A stretch of 64,000 nt of DNA from Peribacillus glennii (GTDB taxonomy: Bacteria; Bacillota; Bacilli; Bacillales; DSM-1321). A program made the translations under genes and the position numbers. This document shows, piece by piece, positions 28,803-38,068 of the stretch. Numbering within the stretch: the first letter of the stretch is position 1; each line of letters begins with the position of its first letter. The notes below the pieces were generated by a model that had not been told where the DNA came from, did no database searches, and was given only the letters and a program-made list of their open reading frames with translations. The stretch spans positions 1,054,001-1,118,000 of the forward strand of contig NZ_QVTD01000003.1 of the NCBI RefSeq assembly GCF_003429105.1. Direction: 5' to 3'.

Positions 28803-28849
28803 CCCCTGGATACCATCTTCATACATCTTATGAAGGCGGGTTTCAGGGG
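28803..28849 (-). promoter_or_regulatory. Leader hairpin covering the mecB ribosome-binding site
   Basis: In the minus-strand RNA, CCCCTG (28844-28849) can pair with CAGGGG (28803-28808), enclosing a second stem CTTCATA/TATGAAG. The 3' arm contains the GGGGG used by mecB. The structure is seen; control of translation by it is inferred. Confidence 0.4.
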
Positions 28850-28927
28850 TGCATATCTTTGGAATGTGATAATTAACAATTTTCAAATAATCGAAGGCTG
28901 GGTTACATTCTAAATACGGCAGAGCTC

Positions 28928-29710
28928 TTATTTGGAAGAGGCCGGTTGTTTTTTCAAATGGAGGAGATGAGTTTCCGGCTCTGCACCGAGCCTTAAGGGG
29001 AGGCTTGTCGTGCCATATCCATTGCTGGTCAGGATTACCGTACCGCCCTGCTTCCGCATTCCTCCTAATTTATAAGGTCCTATACCCATAAACCTGATTT
29101 GGCCTCCATGTGTATGGCCGCTTAGTACGAGACTGATCTTGTTTTCTTTTTTTATCTGTTGCATGACGAGCGGATTATGGCTGACCAGGATTTTAAATGC
29201 CTGTCGTTCCGAATCCGCAAGCGCCAAATCGAGACGGTCCCGCTCCATTGCTATATCATCGATCCCAAGGAGTTCGATTTTCTCGCCCTGTTCCGATTCA
29301 AATGTAACCAGGCCATTATCCAGAATTTTGACGCCGTGCCTTAGAAGTGTAGCGTCAAGCATATGGTAATCCCCTTCATAATCATTATTGCCCCATACAA
29401 AATAAACGGGGCCGACTTTTTTTAGCTTTGCCAGGTTCTTTTCCACCCTTGTAAGCGGCACTCCCCCTTCTTTCAAATCTCCTCCGATGATGACTATATC
29501 CGTTCTTCCGTTTACGCGGTTGATAATTTCATCTGATATGACACGCCTGTGTATATCAGAAATAAAAAAAATGCTTAAAGTGCCGAATGTCGCAGGAAAC
29601 TCTTCAAAGGCCAGGTCATTTTCAACTACCTTGTCCAAATAAGCCGTCTTGACCATAAAAAAAATCATGCCAATGAGCGAGACTGCTATAATTATATAAA
29701 TCACTGCCAT
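28928..29710 (-). CDS. ypbG: Membrane-anchored metallophosphoesterase YpbG
   Basis: A 260-residue protein with an N-terminal membrane segment (residues 2-20) and a calcineurin-like phosphoesterase domain: DxH in ISDIHRR, GGDL, GNNDYE, SHNP and GHTHGG. Metal ligands are complete, so it should be active; the substrate is unknown. Position among the ypb genes matches B. subtilis ypbG. Confidence 0.9.
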   Translation of the reverse strand: MAVIYIIIAVSLIGMIFFMVKTAYLDKVVENDLAFEEFPATFGTLSIFFISDIHRRVISDEIINRVNGRTDIVIIGGDLKEGGVPLTRVEKNLAKLKKVGPVYFVWGNNDYEGDYHMLDATLLRHGVKILDNGLVTFESEQGEKIELLGIDDIAMERDRLDLALADSERQAFKILVSHNPLVMQQIKKENKISLVLSGHTHGGQIRFMGIGPYKLGGMRKQGGTVILTSNGYGTTSLPLRLGAEPETHLLHLKKQPASSK

Positions 29711-29714
29711 CTTG

Positions 29715-30098
29715 TTAACCTCGCATACCCTTACCGGGTTTTTCTACAGAGATAATACCATAAGCGCAAGCAAAAATAAAAAATATTGCTGAAAGGGCAG
29801 TATTCATCAGGGATAACAGATAAAAAGATATAGGTATGAAGCACGCCAGCATCCATTCCATTTTATTTGTATCAGAAAGATGCCAATTCAATAATAGTTC
29901 GACATTGCTTTTGATGAGGCCTGCAAAATTTAAAAAACCTGTGATAAAAGCGACCGTTGCCGCGAAAAACTTGATTGGATCGACAATGAGTACGGCAAAA
30001 AAACGGGATAACTCGAACGGATAGGTAACAGGCGCCCATATTATATATAAATAACCGCATAGAGTTCCAATGATCAATCTAGATATTTTTTGCAGCAT
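29715..30098 (-). CDS. Unrecognised small membrane protein between ypbG and ypbF
   Basis: A 127-residue, very hydrophobic protein with about four predicted membrane segments (for example IIGTLCGYLYIIWAPV, FFAATVAFITGFLNFAGL and FIPISFYLLSLM). ATG 30098 is preceded by GGGAGG at 7 bases, so translation is likely. It ends 4 bases before ypbG and should be co-transcribed with it. I do not recognise the family, and B. subtilis has no gene here as far as I recall. Confidence 0.7.
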   Translation of the reverse strand: MLQKISRLIIGTLCGYLYIIWAPVTYPFELSRFFAVLIVDPIKFFAATVAFITGFLNFAGLIKSNVELLLNWHLSDTNKMEWMLACFIPISFYLLSLMNTALSAIFFIFACAYGIISVEKPGKGMRG

Positions 30099-30205
30099 AA
30101 AAAAACCTCCCATTTACCTTATGAGAGGGAACAACCTGACATTCTAACTTCATTTACATTTGGGTATCCCGATGCCCGAAGCCTTCAGTTCAGCAGAAAA
30201 AGCCG

Positions 30206-30664
30206 TTATTTGTTTTCGTGGTACAAATTAATGTCGTAATTGTTCTTCATCATTTCGAAAACTTTATGGCGGTTTTTCCACTGTGCCTCCTGTTTCCACA
30301 GATCCTTGCTTCTATCGATGATTTCACAGCGCAGCCCGTGAAACTCCGTCTCCGCTTTATCACGTTTTTGCTTTAGCATGATCATAAGGCCATATAAGCC
30401 AATCGTGGTGACAAGAAAAAAGAAATGATTGAAATTATCGACAAACGCACTGAACATGGCAAAAAAGGAAAAAGAATAAGGACGGGCGATATAAAAATAC
30501 AAATAAAGCAGCAAAATCGCAGCCATGCCCATGGATGCCCAGATGCTTAGTTCGTGATTCCTTTTTGCTTTATCAAATTTCCTTTTCCTGACGATCACAT
30601 TCTGCAGCATTTGTTTTGTTGCCTGATCTGTATGTTCGTCCAATAAAATGATAGCGGGTTCCAA
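30206..30664 (-). CDS. ypbF: Membrane protein YpbF (DUF2663)
   Basis: A 152-residue protein with two central membrane segments (about residues 45-62 and 75-98) and a charged C-terminal helix. The start is TTG 30664, seven bases after AGGAGGAGG; the ATG at 30694 would translate that site as GVGGGT, so it is rejected. Length then fits B. subtilis YpbF. Function unknown. Confidence 0.8.
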   Translation of the reverse strand: MEPAIILLDEHTDQATKQMLQNVIVRKRKFDKAKRNHELSIWASMGMAAILLLYLYFYIARPYSFSFFAMFSAFVDNFNHFFFLVTTIGLYGLMIMLKQKRDKAETEFHGLRCEIIDRSKDLWKQEAQWKNRHKVFEMMKNNYDINLYHENK

Positions 30665-30765
30665 TTCCGTTCCTCCTCCTACGCCAACGTTCATTCAAAA
30701 TAAATATATTTGCCTTTTTCCTTTTTTATGCCGCCAACCTTACCTGCCAAGAACCGCCCCTATCA

Positions 30766-30809
30766 AAAAAGCCCTCTGGCACCATACATATCCGTTTGCG
30801 CCAAAGGGA
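30766..30809 (-). terminator. Terminator of the ypbB-recS-ypbD-ypbE unit
   Basis: Minus-strand CCCTTTGGC and GCCAGAGGG (one mismatch, 19-base loop) followed by GC and six T, just after the ypbE stop. Confidence 0.75.
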
Positions 30810-30815
30810 CTATAT

Positions 30816-31388
30816 TTATTTTTTTATCGGTATTTTTAAAGTCTCCCCTGCCTTGACTTCGGATCGGTCCAGGCGATTCCATTTTTTTATCAATGGTATG
30901 CCTTCATCTGAGTTATAGTATTTCAACGAAATGCTGGCTAGTGTCTCCTGCTCAAGTACAATATGGTGAATTATTTTGTAGCCATTTTCCTCTTCGGTTT
31001 CTAAAGATTGGCTGGCATCATTTCCCTGAGAATCTCCTCCAGAAGCGGAGATGCCGGCTTCTTCGGCCTCTCCGTTCAATTCTACCGTTTCAAATGGAGC
31101 TTCTTCCTGCACGCTTTTTAGGGACCCTTGCCCGTAGTGCATATAAAGGGTGTAAAAGGCAACCGGCATCAAAATAAAGAACATCGCAAGAAGCTTAAGC
31201 ATCGGAAACTTGATTTTCCGCTTTTTCTTTTTCCTTTTTCTTCGCTGGAATTCACTTCTCGATGGCAATGGTTTTCTTTTTGCCTCCTGTTCCATATTTG
31301 CCCCAGGTGCCGTACCTTGGTGAGCATTTCTCAAATCCGGCTCCATTTCTCTTAACCTCTCTCTTTCAATGTTATCATCCTTTGTCAT
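30816..31388 (-). CDS. ypbE: LysM-domain membrane protein YpbE
   Basis: A 190-residue protein with a charged cytoplasmic N terminus containing a strongly basic run (RRKRKKKKRKIKF), one membrane segment (about 62-82), an acidic linker and a C-terminal LysM domain (HHIVLEQETLASISLKYY to ETLKIPIKK) that would bind peptidoglycan outside the cell. It overlaps ypbD by 14 bases. Matches B. subtilis ypbE. Confidence 0.87.
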   Translation of the reverse strand: MTKDDNIERERLREMEPDLRNAHQGTAPGANMEQEAKRKPLPSRSEFQRRKRKKKKRKIKFPMLKLLAMFFILMPVAFYTLYMHYGQGSLKSVQEEAPFETVELNGEAEEAGISASGGDSQGNDASQSLETEEENGYKIIHHIVLEQETLASISLKYYNSDEGIPLIKKWNRLDRSEVKAGETLKIPIKK

Positions 31389-31959
31389 TTCCCCTTATTT
31401 TCACAATGATCCCAAGTATAAAATCAATCAGGAAATGGGCGAAGACCGTTACAAGTAAATTATCCGTCAGTTCAAAAATCAATCCGATAAAGAAACTTAA
31501 CACAGTGATATTCAGGAATAAAAACCAATTGAACAAATATCGAAAATGAACGACAGCAAAAATCAAACTGGACCAAAACAGGCCCAGATGGGTTTGAATA
31601 ACTCCCCTGAACAAGATTTCCTCACTAATCGCAACCGATAATGCGACTAAAAAAATCATCGGATACGAAAGGCTTTTAAAAATCCTCTCATTAACGCCCC
31701 CATCATCCTGGTAGCTTTCAGGCAAAAGCTTCATCGCCAAGAGATCGAATAAAATTACAATAGCAGCAGCAGAGCCGCCTATAAACAAAATATTCCAATA
31801 CTGAAAACGGAATAACTTAAAAAACTGGGATTGATTATCGAATAAAAAGATCCCTAAAACGGCGGAAAGCATTAATAGTATGATATGGGTAAGAAATAAA
31901 TTCATATGCAGCTCTTTGTCAGTAAGCTGTTTGATGATTTCGGCTTGTTTATTTTTCAT
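31375..31959 (-). CDS. ypbD: CPBP-family intramembrane protease homologue YpbD
   Basis: A 194-residue membrane protein with about six segments and the Abi/CPBP signature: EEILFRG (two Glu and Arg), F..VHFRYLF and HFLIDFILG. Such proteins include prenyl-protease and immunity families; the substrate here is unknown. It overlaps recS and ypbE, so the cluster is translated as a unit. Confidence 0.88.
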   Translation of the reverse strand: MKNKQAEIIKQLTDKELHMNLFLTHIILLMLSAVLGIFLFDNQSQFFKLFRFQYWNILFIGGSAAAIVILFDLLAMKLLPESYQDDGGVNERIFKSLSYPMIFLVALSVAISEEILFRGVIQTHLGLFWSSLIFAVVHFRYLFNWFLFLNITVLSFFIGLIFELTDNLLVTVFAHFLIDFILGIIVKIRGNDKG

Positions 31960-33469
31960 GGCTGTCTTCTGCTTTTAGTAATATTTTCGCCAATTCCTGC
32001 TTCCAGCCTGTATATGAATCTGCGGCCTTCCCCGATTCCTTTACTTGCAGCTTTTCTGTAAAACCGCGACTGAGGCCGCAGTTTGTACAGCATTGTGTAT
32101 TCCGGGGTGCTGGTTCCTCATCGAAATAACGCAATAGTCCGTTGCGCAGACACCCATTTGATCCCAGCCAACGAAAGAACAAATGCAATTTTTCTGTCTT
32201 GTACTCTCTCCGCTCGGCCACATAGCGCTTCATCGCATCCTTCAATTGCGTCCCGGTGTATTTTTGTATATTTAGCCGAATGAAGTGCTTGATAAACCGC
32301 CACTGGGTTTCATTCAATGAAAATTGCCGGATGATCGTCTCCTCGACAGCTTCAGGGACCTTCCCCAATATAACCGTTTCAAAATTCAAATAAGAAAAGA
32401 TCCCCTCCAGCTGTACTTCTGTTGGGAGTTCCTGCTCAAAAAGATGGAGGGGAAGCCCCTCATCTCCTTCACTGTATAAAATAATTGCCACACTTTGCTT
32501 GCCATCCCTGCCAGCCCTTCCGATTTCCTGCACGTAGGCTTCCATGCCGGACGGCAGGTGAAAATGGACAACGAACCTGACGTCCTCCTTATTTACCCCC
32601 ATTCCGAATGCGCTTGTCGAGCAGATGATCCGCAATTGCCCGTTTAAAAATTGGCGTTGTATGATTATTCTTTGTTCCTGCTCCATGCCTCCATGATAAA
32701 AGGCGACATTTTCAATGCCATGTTCCTTTAAGTATATAGCTGTATGTTCGGCCGCTTTTTTGCTTGAAAAATAGACAATCCCGGGTCCGTCAATTTCCCG
32801 CGCCAGTTCTAAAAGCCTATGCAATTTCCCCTCATGCCCTTGTAACGTTTCAACCGCTAAAGCAATATTGCCGCGGTCCACAGAGGAAGTAATCTGTCTA
32901 ACATAATCCAGGCAAAGCTGTTTTTCAATATCTTCCCTTACTTCTTTTGTGGCCGTTGCGGTCAAAGCAAGCGTCAAAGGGTTGGAAAGTTTCTTGCGGA
33001 CATGGCCGAGACTTAAATAGTCAGGCCGGAAATCATACCCCCATTGAGATATGCAATGCGCTTCATCAATCACGAACAGCCCGATATCAAGATCCTTCAG
33101 TGCGCGGATAACACTTTCACCTGCAAGCATTTCAGGAGATAAAAAAATGAATCTGTACTTTTTTATGTGTTGGAGGCTTGCTCTTTTCTGCCGTGGATCA
33201 AGAAAGGAATTAAGCGCGAGCACGCTCTTTTCCCCCATAAGCCTCAGTTGTTCCGCCTGGTCCTGCATCAGCGATAAAAGAGGGGAAACAATAACAACAG
33301 GTTTTTGCAGCAAATATGCCGTGAGCTGGTAACACAATGACTTGCCTGAACCGGTCGGCAGCATGCCGAGTGTATTGTGCCCATCAAGTAAGGAAGCAAT
33401 GATCTCTTTTTGGCCTGGGCGAAAAGTGGTAAATCCGAAATGTTCATATAAAGATTCCTCCAGCATCAA
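31949..33469 (-). CDS. recS: RecQ-family DNA helicase RecS
   Basis: A 506-residue 3'-5' helicase. Motifs: LPTGSGKSLCYQL (Walker A), VIDEAHCISQWGYDFRPDY (DEAH), TATATKEV (III), FGMGVNKEDVRFVVHFHLP (V) and QEIGRAGRDGK (VI); a zinc site follows at CCTNCG. There is no HRDC domain, so it is the short RecS type (formerly recQ/ypbC in B. subtilis). It overlaps ypbB by 4 bases. Confidence 0.95.
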   Translation of the reverse strand: MMLEESLYEHFGFTTFRPGQKEIIASLLDGHNTLGMLPTGSGKSLCYQLTAYLLQKPVVIVSPLLSLMQDQAEQLRLMGEKSVLALNSFLDPRQKRASLQHIKKYRFIFLSPEMLAGESVIRALKDLDIGLFVIDEAHCISQWGYDFRPDYLSLGHVRKKLSNPLTLALTATATKEVREDIEKQLCLDYVRQITSSVDRGNIALAVETLQGHEGKLHRLLELAREIDGPGIVYFSSKKAAEHTAIYLKEHGIENVAFYHGGMEQEQRIIIQRQFLNGQLRIICSTSAFGMGVNKEDVRFVVHFHLPSGMEAYVQEIGRAGRDGKQSVAIILYSEGDEGLPLHLFEQELPTEVQLEGIFSYLNFETVILGKVPEAVEETIIRQFSLNETQWRFIKHFIRLNIQKYTGTQLKDAMKRYVAERREYKTEKLHLFFRWLGSNGCLRNGLLRYFDEEPAPRNTQCCTNCGLSRGFTEKLQVKESGKAADSYTGWKQELAKILLKAEDSHEK

Positions 33470-34542
33470 GACATGTCACCTGCCCTTGTTAAAACAAGAC
33501 GGATTTGAAAAAAGGAAACCTGCGGGTCGCTTATTTCGTTCTTGATAATCTTGAGCTGTTTGGTTTTTGCCCGCCTTACTGTTTCATGTATTTTATCGGC
33601 GACTTCCCCAGAGACAAACGGTCCAATAGAAAAACTTGGCATGGCAAGGGCTATTTCCACGATATGGTCTTCTATGGTGTTAGCTTTCAGCCCCCTCATG
33701 ACAGCAATTTGTTTCGGCTCCTTTCCTTCCTTCAGCATTTTCATTGTAAGCCTTGCAGATTCTGTTAGCGGCTTGTCCGCACTCGGGGGATATTCCTTTA
33801 TAATCGAAAAAAGGATGGGGAAATTTTCTTGTTTGTTTCTGATTTCTTTAAGAATGAAATGCAGTGTCCCCCAAAAAACAAAACGCACATACACCTCATC
33901 CGACCTTATTGATTCCGATATTTGGCCAAAGGTGCTCCCTATCCTGTGTACGCCTGTCAAACGCATGACAAATATATATCTTTCGATGTCACTTTTCTGT
34001 TCAAGGAGGGTGGACAGCTCCTCGAATAAAGAACGCCCTATAGCCCCCCTGCTCCCAGGGTATTCCTTGAAAAACCCTTTGACCCAATTCTGTATGCCTT
34101 CATCTCTTTGGATAGGATAGAAATGATATCGTTCGTGAATCATATGAGAAAGAGACTGGACCAGGAGCGACAGCCTTCCCCAAAAGGCGGAATCCAGGTT
34201 GTTGAAATTCCAGCTATCAAGGCTTGAAGGAATAGGCTGGTTCTTCAAATATGCGTCTAATGCGGCTTTTCCCTTGCCGGTAAGACGGTAGTGATGATCC
34301 CTTCCTAGTGGAAGAACCCATCCCTTTCGCAAAAAAGCTGTGACACAGTGATCCAAATAATCTCTACCGATAGCCGAGTAGGCGGCAAATAGCTTTCTCA
34401 GGCCGAAAAGATGGGCATCCTGGATAGTTTGGGAAGATTTCTTTCCCTTTAATAAATGGTAAATCGCAAAAATGCTCCGTTCACCATTGAATTTATCGAG
34501 GCAATTAAGGAAAATTGCCTCTAAAAAGGTCGATTTTAACAC
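33466..34542 (-). CDS. ypbB: Helix-turn-helix protein YpbB
   Basis: A 358-residue protein. LKGERTxxxIYHLLKGKKSSQTIQDA-like residues near the N terminus and a C-terminal helicase-helical-bundle type segment (SARLTMKMLKEGKEPKQIAV followed by RGLKANTIEDHIVEIAL) match B. subtilis YpbB, always next to recS, suggesting a helicase accessory. Start GTG 34542 is chosen: AAGG is 9 bases upstream, the length matches the family, and an extended -10 promoter lies about 50 bases upstream. Codons upstream of it look non-coding. Confidence 0.85.
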   Translation of the reverse strand: MLKSTFLEAIFLNCLDKFNGERSIFAIYHLLKGKKSSQTIQDAHLFGLRKLFAAYSAIGRDYLDHCVTAFLRKGWVLPLGRDHHYRLTGKGKAALDAYLKNQPIPSSLDSWNFNNLDSAFWGRLSLLVQSLSHMIHERYHFYPIQRDEGIQNWVKGFFKEYPGSRGAIGRSLFEELSTLLEQKSDIERYIFVMRLTGVHRIGSTFGQISESIRSDEVYVRFVFWGTLHFILKEIRNKQENFPILFSIIKEYPPSADKPLTESARLTMKMLKEGKEPKQIAVMRGLKANTIEDHIVEIALAMPSFSIGPFVSGEVADKIHETVRRAKTKQLKIIKNEISDPQVSFFQIRLVLTRAGDMS

Positions 34543-34590
34543 ACTAATCACTGCCTTGAAATAAAATAATTTAATACTTCCATCATTCCT

Positions 34591-34599
34591 ATTGTACCA
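34591..34599 (-). promoter_or_regulatory. Candidate extended -10 promoter of ypbB-recS-ypbD-ypbE
   Basis: TGGTACAAT on the minus strand, one mismatch from TGnTATAAT, 49 bases before the chosen ypbB start. Confidence 0.4.
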
Positions 34600-34821
34600 G
34601 AACACACCAACATACTGGGTTATTTCAATCAGGACCTTCGTTAAATTGTTAAATTCTCTTATATTGTTATTCATGTGCAAAATACGGCAAACCCTGCATA
34701 TCAAACGGATTATGACCACATTTCTATTGAAAAGTTTATGTATCAGTTTTACAATAGGTATGTGAATTGGAATTTTCATGTTTGGATTATAGGAAAATAC
34801 TGTCGTATTGGGAGGGATTAA

Positions 34822-35073
<252 letters not shown>

Positions 35074-35080
35074 ACCCGAA

Positions 35081-35106
35081 AAGCCATCTCTTAGAGATGG
35101 TTTTTT
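35081..35106 (+). terminator. Terminator of fer
   Basis: CCATCTC, TTA loop and GAGATGG followed by six T, ten bases after the fer stop. Confidence 0.9.
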
Positions 35107-35115
35107 CAATCGCAA

Positions 35116-35154
35116 AAAGGCCAGTCTATATACAGGGAGAATAGACTGGCCTTT
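35116..35154. terminator. Two-way terminator between fer and ribU
   Basis: AAAGGCCAGTCTAT pairs perfectly with ATAGACTGGCCTTT (14 bp, 11-base loop), directly after the ribU stop on the minus strand. Confidence 0.85.
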
Positions 35155-35157
35155 ATC

Positions 35158-35740
35158 TTATGCATTTTTATATAATGATTGTTTTTCGAGCCATGGCTGC
35201 AGCTTAACAAAGATCAGCATGAACGCGGCCGTAATCAAGAAGCCTTTAAGGATATTGAACGGCAGGATGGCAGTCGTGACAAACTGTCTTGCATCTGTTG
35301 CCGACATGGCAGCCCAGCCCATGAAAATCGTATACGCCGGCAGGAACACATAATAGTTTAGCACGCTCATCAGCGCTGCCATAGTAAGCGTTCCTGCAAT
35401 AAGACCCAATGTCATGCCCTTTTTTCGAGTTCAACCTTTTATAGACAAAGTACGTTGGCAGGATGAACAGGACACCGGCCGCTAAATTTGCGATATGGCC
35501 AACCGGAACCCCGGTCAGGCTGCCGGTCATTACATAATCAAGCAAATTCTTAATCAGTTCGACTATTATTCCGGCTACCGGGCCGAATATTAAAGCAGCT
35601 ATCAGTGCAGGTATGTCACTGAAATCAATCAGGAGGAATGTCGGGAATCCCGGAAGAGGGAAATTCAGCACCATCAAAACATAGGAAATGCTACCCAGCA
35701 TTGCCAATGACACAAGTTTTCTTACTTTAGAGTTTTTCAT
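35158..35740 (-). pseudogene. ribU: Riboflavin ECF transporter S component RibU, frameshifted
   Basis: Two overlapping frames together give a full RibU (about 194 residues). Residues MKNSKVRKLVSLAMLG through FILPTYFVYKRLNSKKG are in one frame (from 35740); MTLGLIAGTLTMAALMS through FVKLQPWLEKQSLYKNA are in the next (to 35158). The switch is at the homopolymer 35420-35425 (six A before GGG on the coding strand). With five A the reading would be SKKGMTLGL without a break, matching the B. subtilis order KKLNSAKGLAVSLLLGT. So one inserted A breaks the gene. It could be a sequencing error, a true mutation or phase variation. The FMN riboswitch upstream is intact. Confidence 0.88.
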
Positions 35741-35819
35741 AATAAATCTCTCTCCTTCTTTTTGTGTCTACCCCACGAAAAAGAGGAAAGGCCCCTAAAA
35801 GTTTGAATATCCGTCCATC

Positions 35820-35850
35820 AAAAAACCCAATAATTCATAGAATCATTGGG
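35820..35850 (-). terminator. Attenuator terminator in the ribU leader
   Basis: Minus-strand CCCAAT..ATTC and GAAT..ATTGGG form a hairpin followed by six T, between the FMN aptamer and the ribU start. TTTGAATAT and ATATTCAAA (35801-35810) flank it and could form an outer or competing stem. It is the expected FMN-controlled transcription stop. Confidence 0.85.
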
Positions 35851-35916
35851 AGAAATAAGCGGTATATTCAAATAAACGTTCAATCCCTGCTTGTTTGAAC
35901 GCCATCCGGAAACCTC

Positions 35917-36043
35917 CATCTTCTCCCATCCAGACTATACTGTCGGCTTTGGAATCTCACCAAATCCTGCCCCAAGAGGCTCGCGGGCTTAGAAGCAATT
36001 GCTTCATCACCGCCGGTGGGGAATTGCGCCCCGCCCCGAAGAT
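35917..36043 (-). promoter_or_regulatory. FMN riboswitch (RFN element) upstream of ribU
   Basis: The minus strand carries the RFN signature in order: ATCTTCGGGGCGGGG, CAATTCCCCACCGGCGGT, AGCCCGCGAGC, GGTGAGATTCC, GCCGACAGTATAGTCTGGATG and GAGAAGAT closing the first stem. FMN binding should favour the downstream terminator hairpin and shut off ribU. All conserved blocks look intact. Confidence 0.95.
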
Positions 36044-36302
36044 AGACTATTAAATTATATTACACTTTCAAATTATAAACGATTTTTAATCATTTGGGTA
36101 GCAATTTACAAACTGAATTTCCTTTGATATATTACTGTGTCCGTTCGGGCAGTTCCTAAAGCTGATCATTGCTTTAAGGGCAAATGAACGAAAAAATTCA
36201 AACCAAAATGTTCTATAAGGAAACACCTGCGTCTATCAAGGAACATCCAGGCCTTGACCTAACAATGACACATTTGAGGCGCTTGCAATGTTGGTTATCA
36301 AA

Positions 36303-36331
36303 TTGACAGTAAATAGCCACTCTTGTAAAAT
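36303..36331 (+). promoter_or_regulatory. Sigma-A promoter of serA
   Basis: Perfect -35 TTGACA (36303-36308), 17-base spacer and -10 TAAAAT (36326-36331), 43 bases before the serA start. The rest of 36044-36302 shows no gene. Confidence 0.8.
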
Positions 36332-36373
36332 TAACAGAAATTTAAGAGAATATTTTTAGGCAGGTGTCTATTT

Positions 36374-37948
36374 GTGTATCGTATTCTAGTAGCTGATGCC
36401 ATTAAACCTGAAGGTCTCGGACCTCTTTTGCAGGCATCCCATATCGAACTTGTTCAACAAAAAATAGAAGAAGCCGAGGAGAGCCTTCATGAATTCGATG
36501 CTCTTCTTGTAAGAAGCGCCACAAAAGTTACCGATGAATTAATCCAAAGAATGCCCAAATTAAAAATCATCGCCAGAGCCGGCGTTGGTGTCGATAATAT
36601 TGACGTCCCCGCAGCCACGAAACGCGGTATTGTAGTCGTTAATGCTCCTGATGGAAACACCATTTCAACCGCTGAACATACCTTTGCCATGATGGCAGCC
36701 CTGGTCCGCCACATCCCCCAGGCACATTCTTCTGTTAAAAACGGGGAATGGAAACGCTCTTCCTTTACCGGAACGGAATTGAATGGCAAAACTCTTGGTA
36801 TTGTCGGTTTTGGCCGCATTGGCGGGGAAATTGCAAAAAGGGCCAAAGTATTTGGAATGAATGTTTTAGTATTTGACCCTTTCCTGACTTCAGACAGGGC
36901 AAAGAAATTGAATGTAGCTGCCCTGCCGTTAAAAGAATTATTGCCGCTTGCAGACATCATTACCGTACATACTCCATTAACAGAGGAAACAAAGGGGTTG
37001 TTAAACGGTAAAAATCTTCGCTCATGCAAAAAAGGAGTCTACCTGCTAAACTGTGCACGGGGAGGAATCATCGATGAGAATGATCTGTATGAATTGCTTC
37101 TTGAAGGCCATATAGCAGGTGCAGCAATTGATGTATTTGTTGAAGAGCCGCCTTTGGGGAATAAACTATTGGAGCTCGATTCCGTGACCGTCACCCCTCA
37201 TTTGGGGGCTTCGACTAAGGAAGCGCAGCTTAATGTCGCTACACAGGTAGCACAGGAAGTCCTGTTATTCCTTAATGGGAATCCAGTCGCCAACTCCATT
37301 AATCTTCCGGCCATTTCAAAAGAGCAATTCGAAAGGGTGCAGCCATTCTATCAATTGGTCCAGCAAATGGGGTCAATTGGTTCCCAATGCATGAAGGAAG
37401 GAATCCGTGAGATTTCGGTTACCTATGCGGGCGAAGCATTAAACTTCGATACAAGCATTCTAACGAAAAGCCTGATATCCGGTTTCTTCAAAACACGGCT
37501 TGATATCCCTGTCAACGAAGTGAATGCTCTGCTTGTTGCAAAAGAGCGCGGAGTTACTATAGGAGAAAAAGTTTCATCAGATACGTATGGCTATTCAAAT
37601 TGCATCACCATAACCGTCAAAGGCGATAACACGCAGCTGGACATCCGTGGAACCCATGTAGAGAATTATGGTTCAAGGATTGTCAGCCTGAATGGATTTA
37701 ACATCGAATTCCTCCCTGAAGGGAATTTCCTTTATATCCAGCACACTGACCAGCCTGGTGTCATCGGGAATGTCGGGAAAATACTTGGCAACCATAATGT
37801 AAACATCGCAACTATGCAGGTAGGCCGTAAACAGGCAGGCGGGGAAGCCATCATGGTCCTTTCCTTTGACAAACCTTTAAGTGATGAAATGTTTGAAAAG
37901 CTCAACAATCTTGAGGATATTTTTTTCATGTATAGAATGTCTTTATAA
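36374..37948 (+). CDS. serA: D-3-phosphoglycerate dehydrogenase
   Basis: A 524-residue enzyme for the first step of serine synthesis from 3-phosphoglycerate. An NAD fold GIVGFGRIGGEIAKRA, catalytic Arg/Glu/His in NCARGGIIDE, VFVEEPP and TPHLGAST, an intervening ASB domain, and a C-terminal ACT domain (FLYIQHTDQPGVIGNVGKI) that senses serine. Start is GTG 36374 with AGGTG upstream. Monocistronic, with its own promoter and terminator. Confidence 0.97.
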   Translation: MYRILVADAIKPEGLGPLLQASHIELVQQKIEEAEESLHEFDALLVRSATKVTDELIQRMPKLKIIARAGVGVDNIDVPAATKRGIVVVNAPDGNTISTAEHTFAMMAALVRHIPQAHSSVKNGEWKRSSFTGTELNGKTLGIVGFGRIGGEIAKRAKVFGMNVLVFDPFLTSDRAKKLNVAALPLKELLPLADIITVHTPLTEETKGLLNGKNLRSCKKGVYLLNCARGGIIDENDLYELLLEGHIAGAAIDVFVEEPPLGNKLLELDSVTVTPHLGASTKEAQLNVATQVAQEVLLFLNGNPVANSINLPAISKEQFERVQPFYQLVQQMGSIGSQCMKEGIREISVTYAGEALNFDTSILTKSLISGFFKTRLDIPVNEVNALLVAKERGVTIGEKVSSDTYGYSNCITITVKGDNTQLDIRGTHVENYGSRIVSLNGFNIEFLPEGNFLYIQHTDQPGVIGNVGKILGNHNVNIATMQVGRKQAGGEAIMVLSFDKPLSDEMFEKLNNLEDIFFMYRMSL

Positions 37949-37957
37949 CGAACAAAC

Positions 37958-37996
37958 AAAAAGGCTGTCCGATTTAGATCAGCACAGCCTTTTTTT
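37958..37996 (+). terminator. Terminator of serA
   Basis: AAAAAGGCTGT and ACAGCCTTTTTTT with a 15-base loop, ten bases after the stop. Confidence 0.85.
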
Positions 37997-38068
37997 ACAT
38001 CCGGGAAAGATAAGCATTTTTTTGGGAAACCACCCTTCCTCTGAGCAAAAAACTTGAGCATCCCTTTG

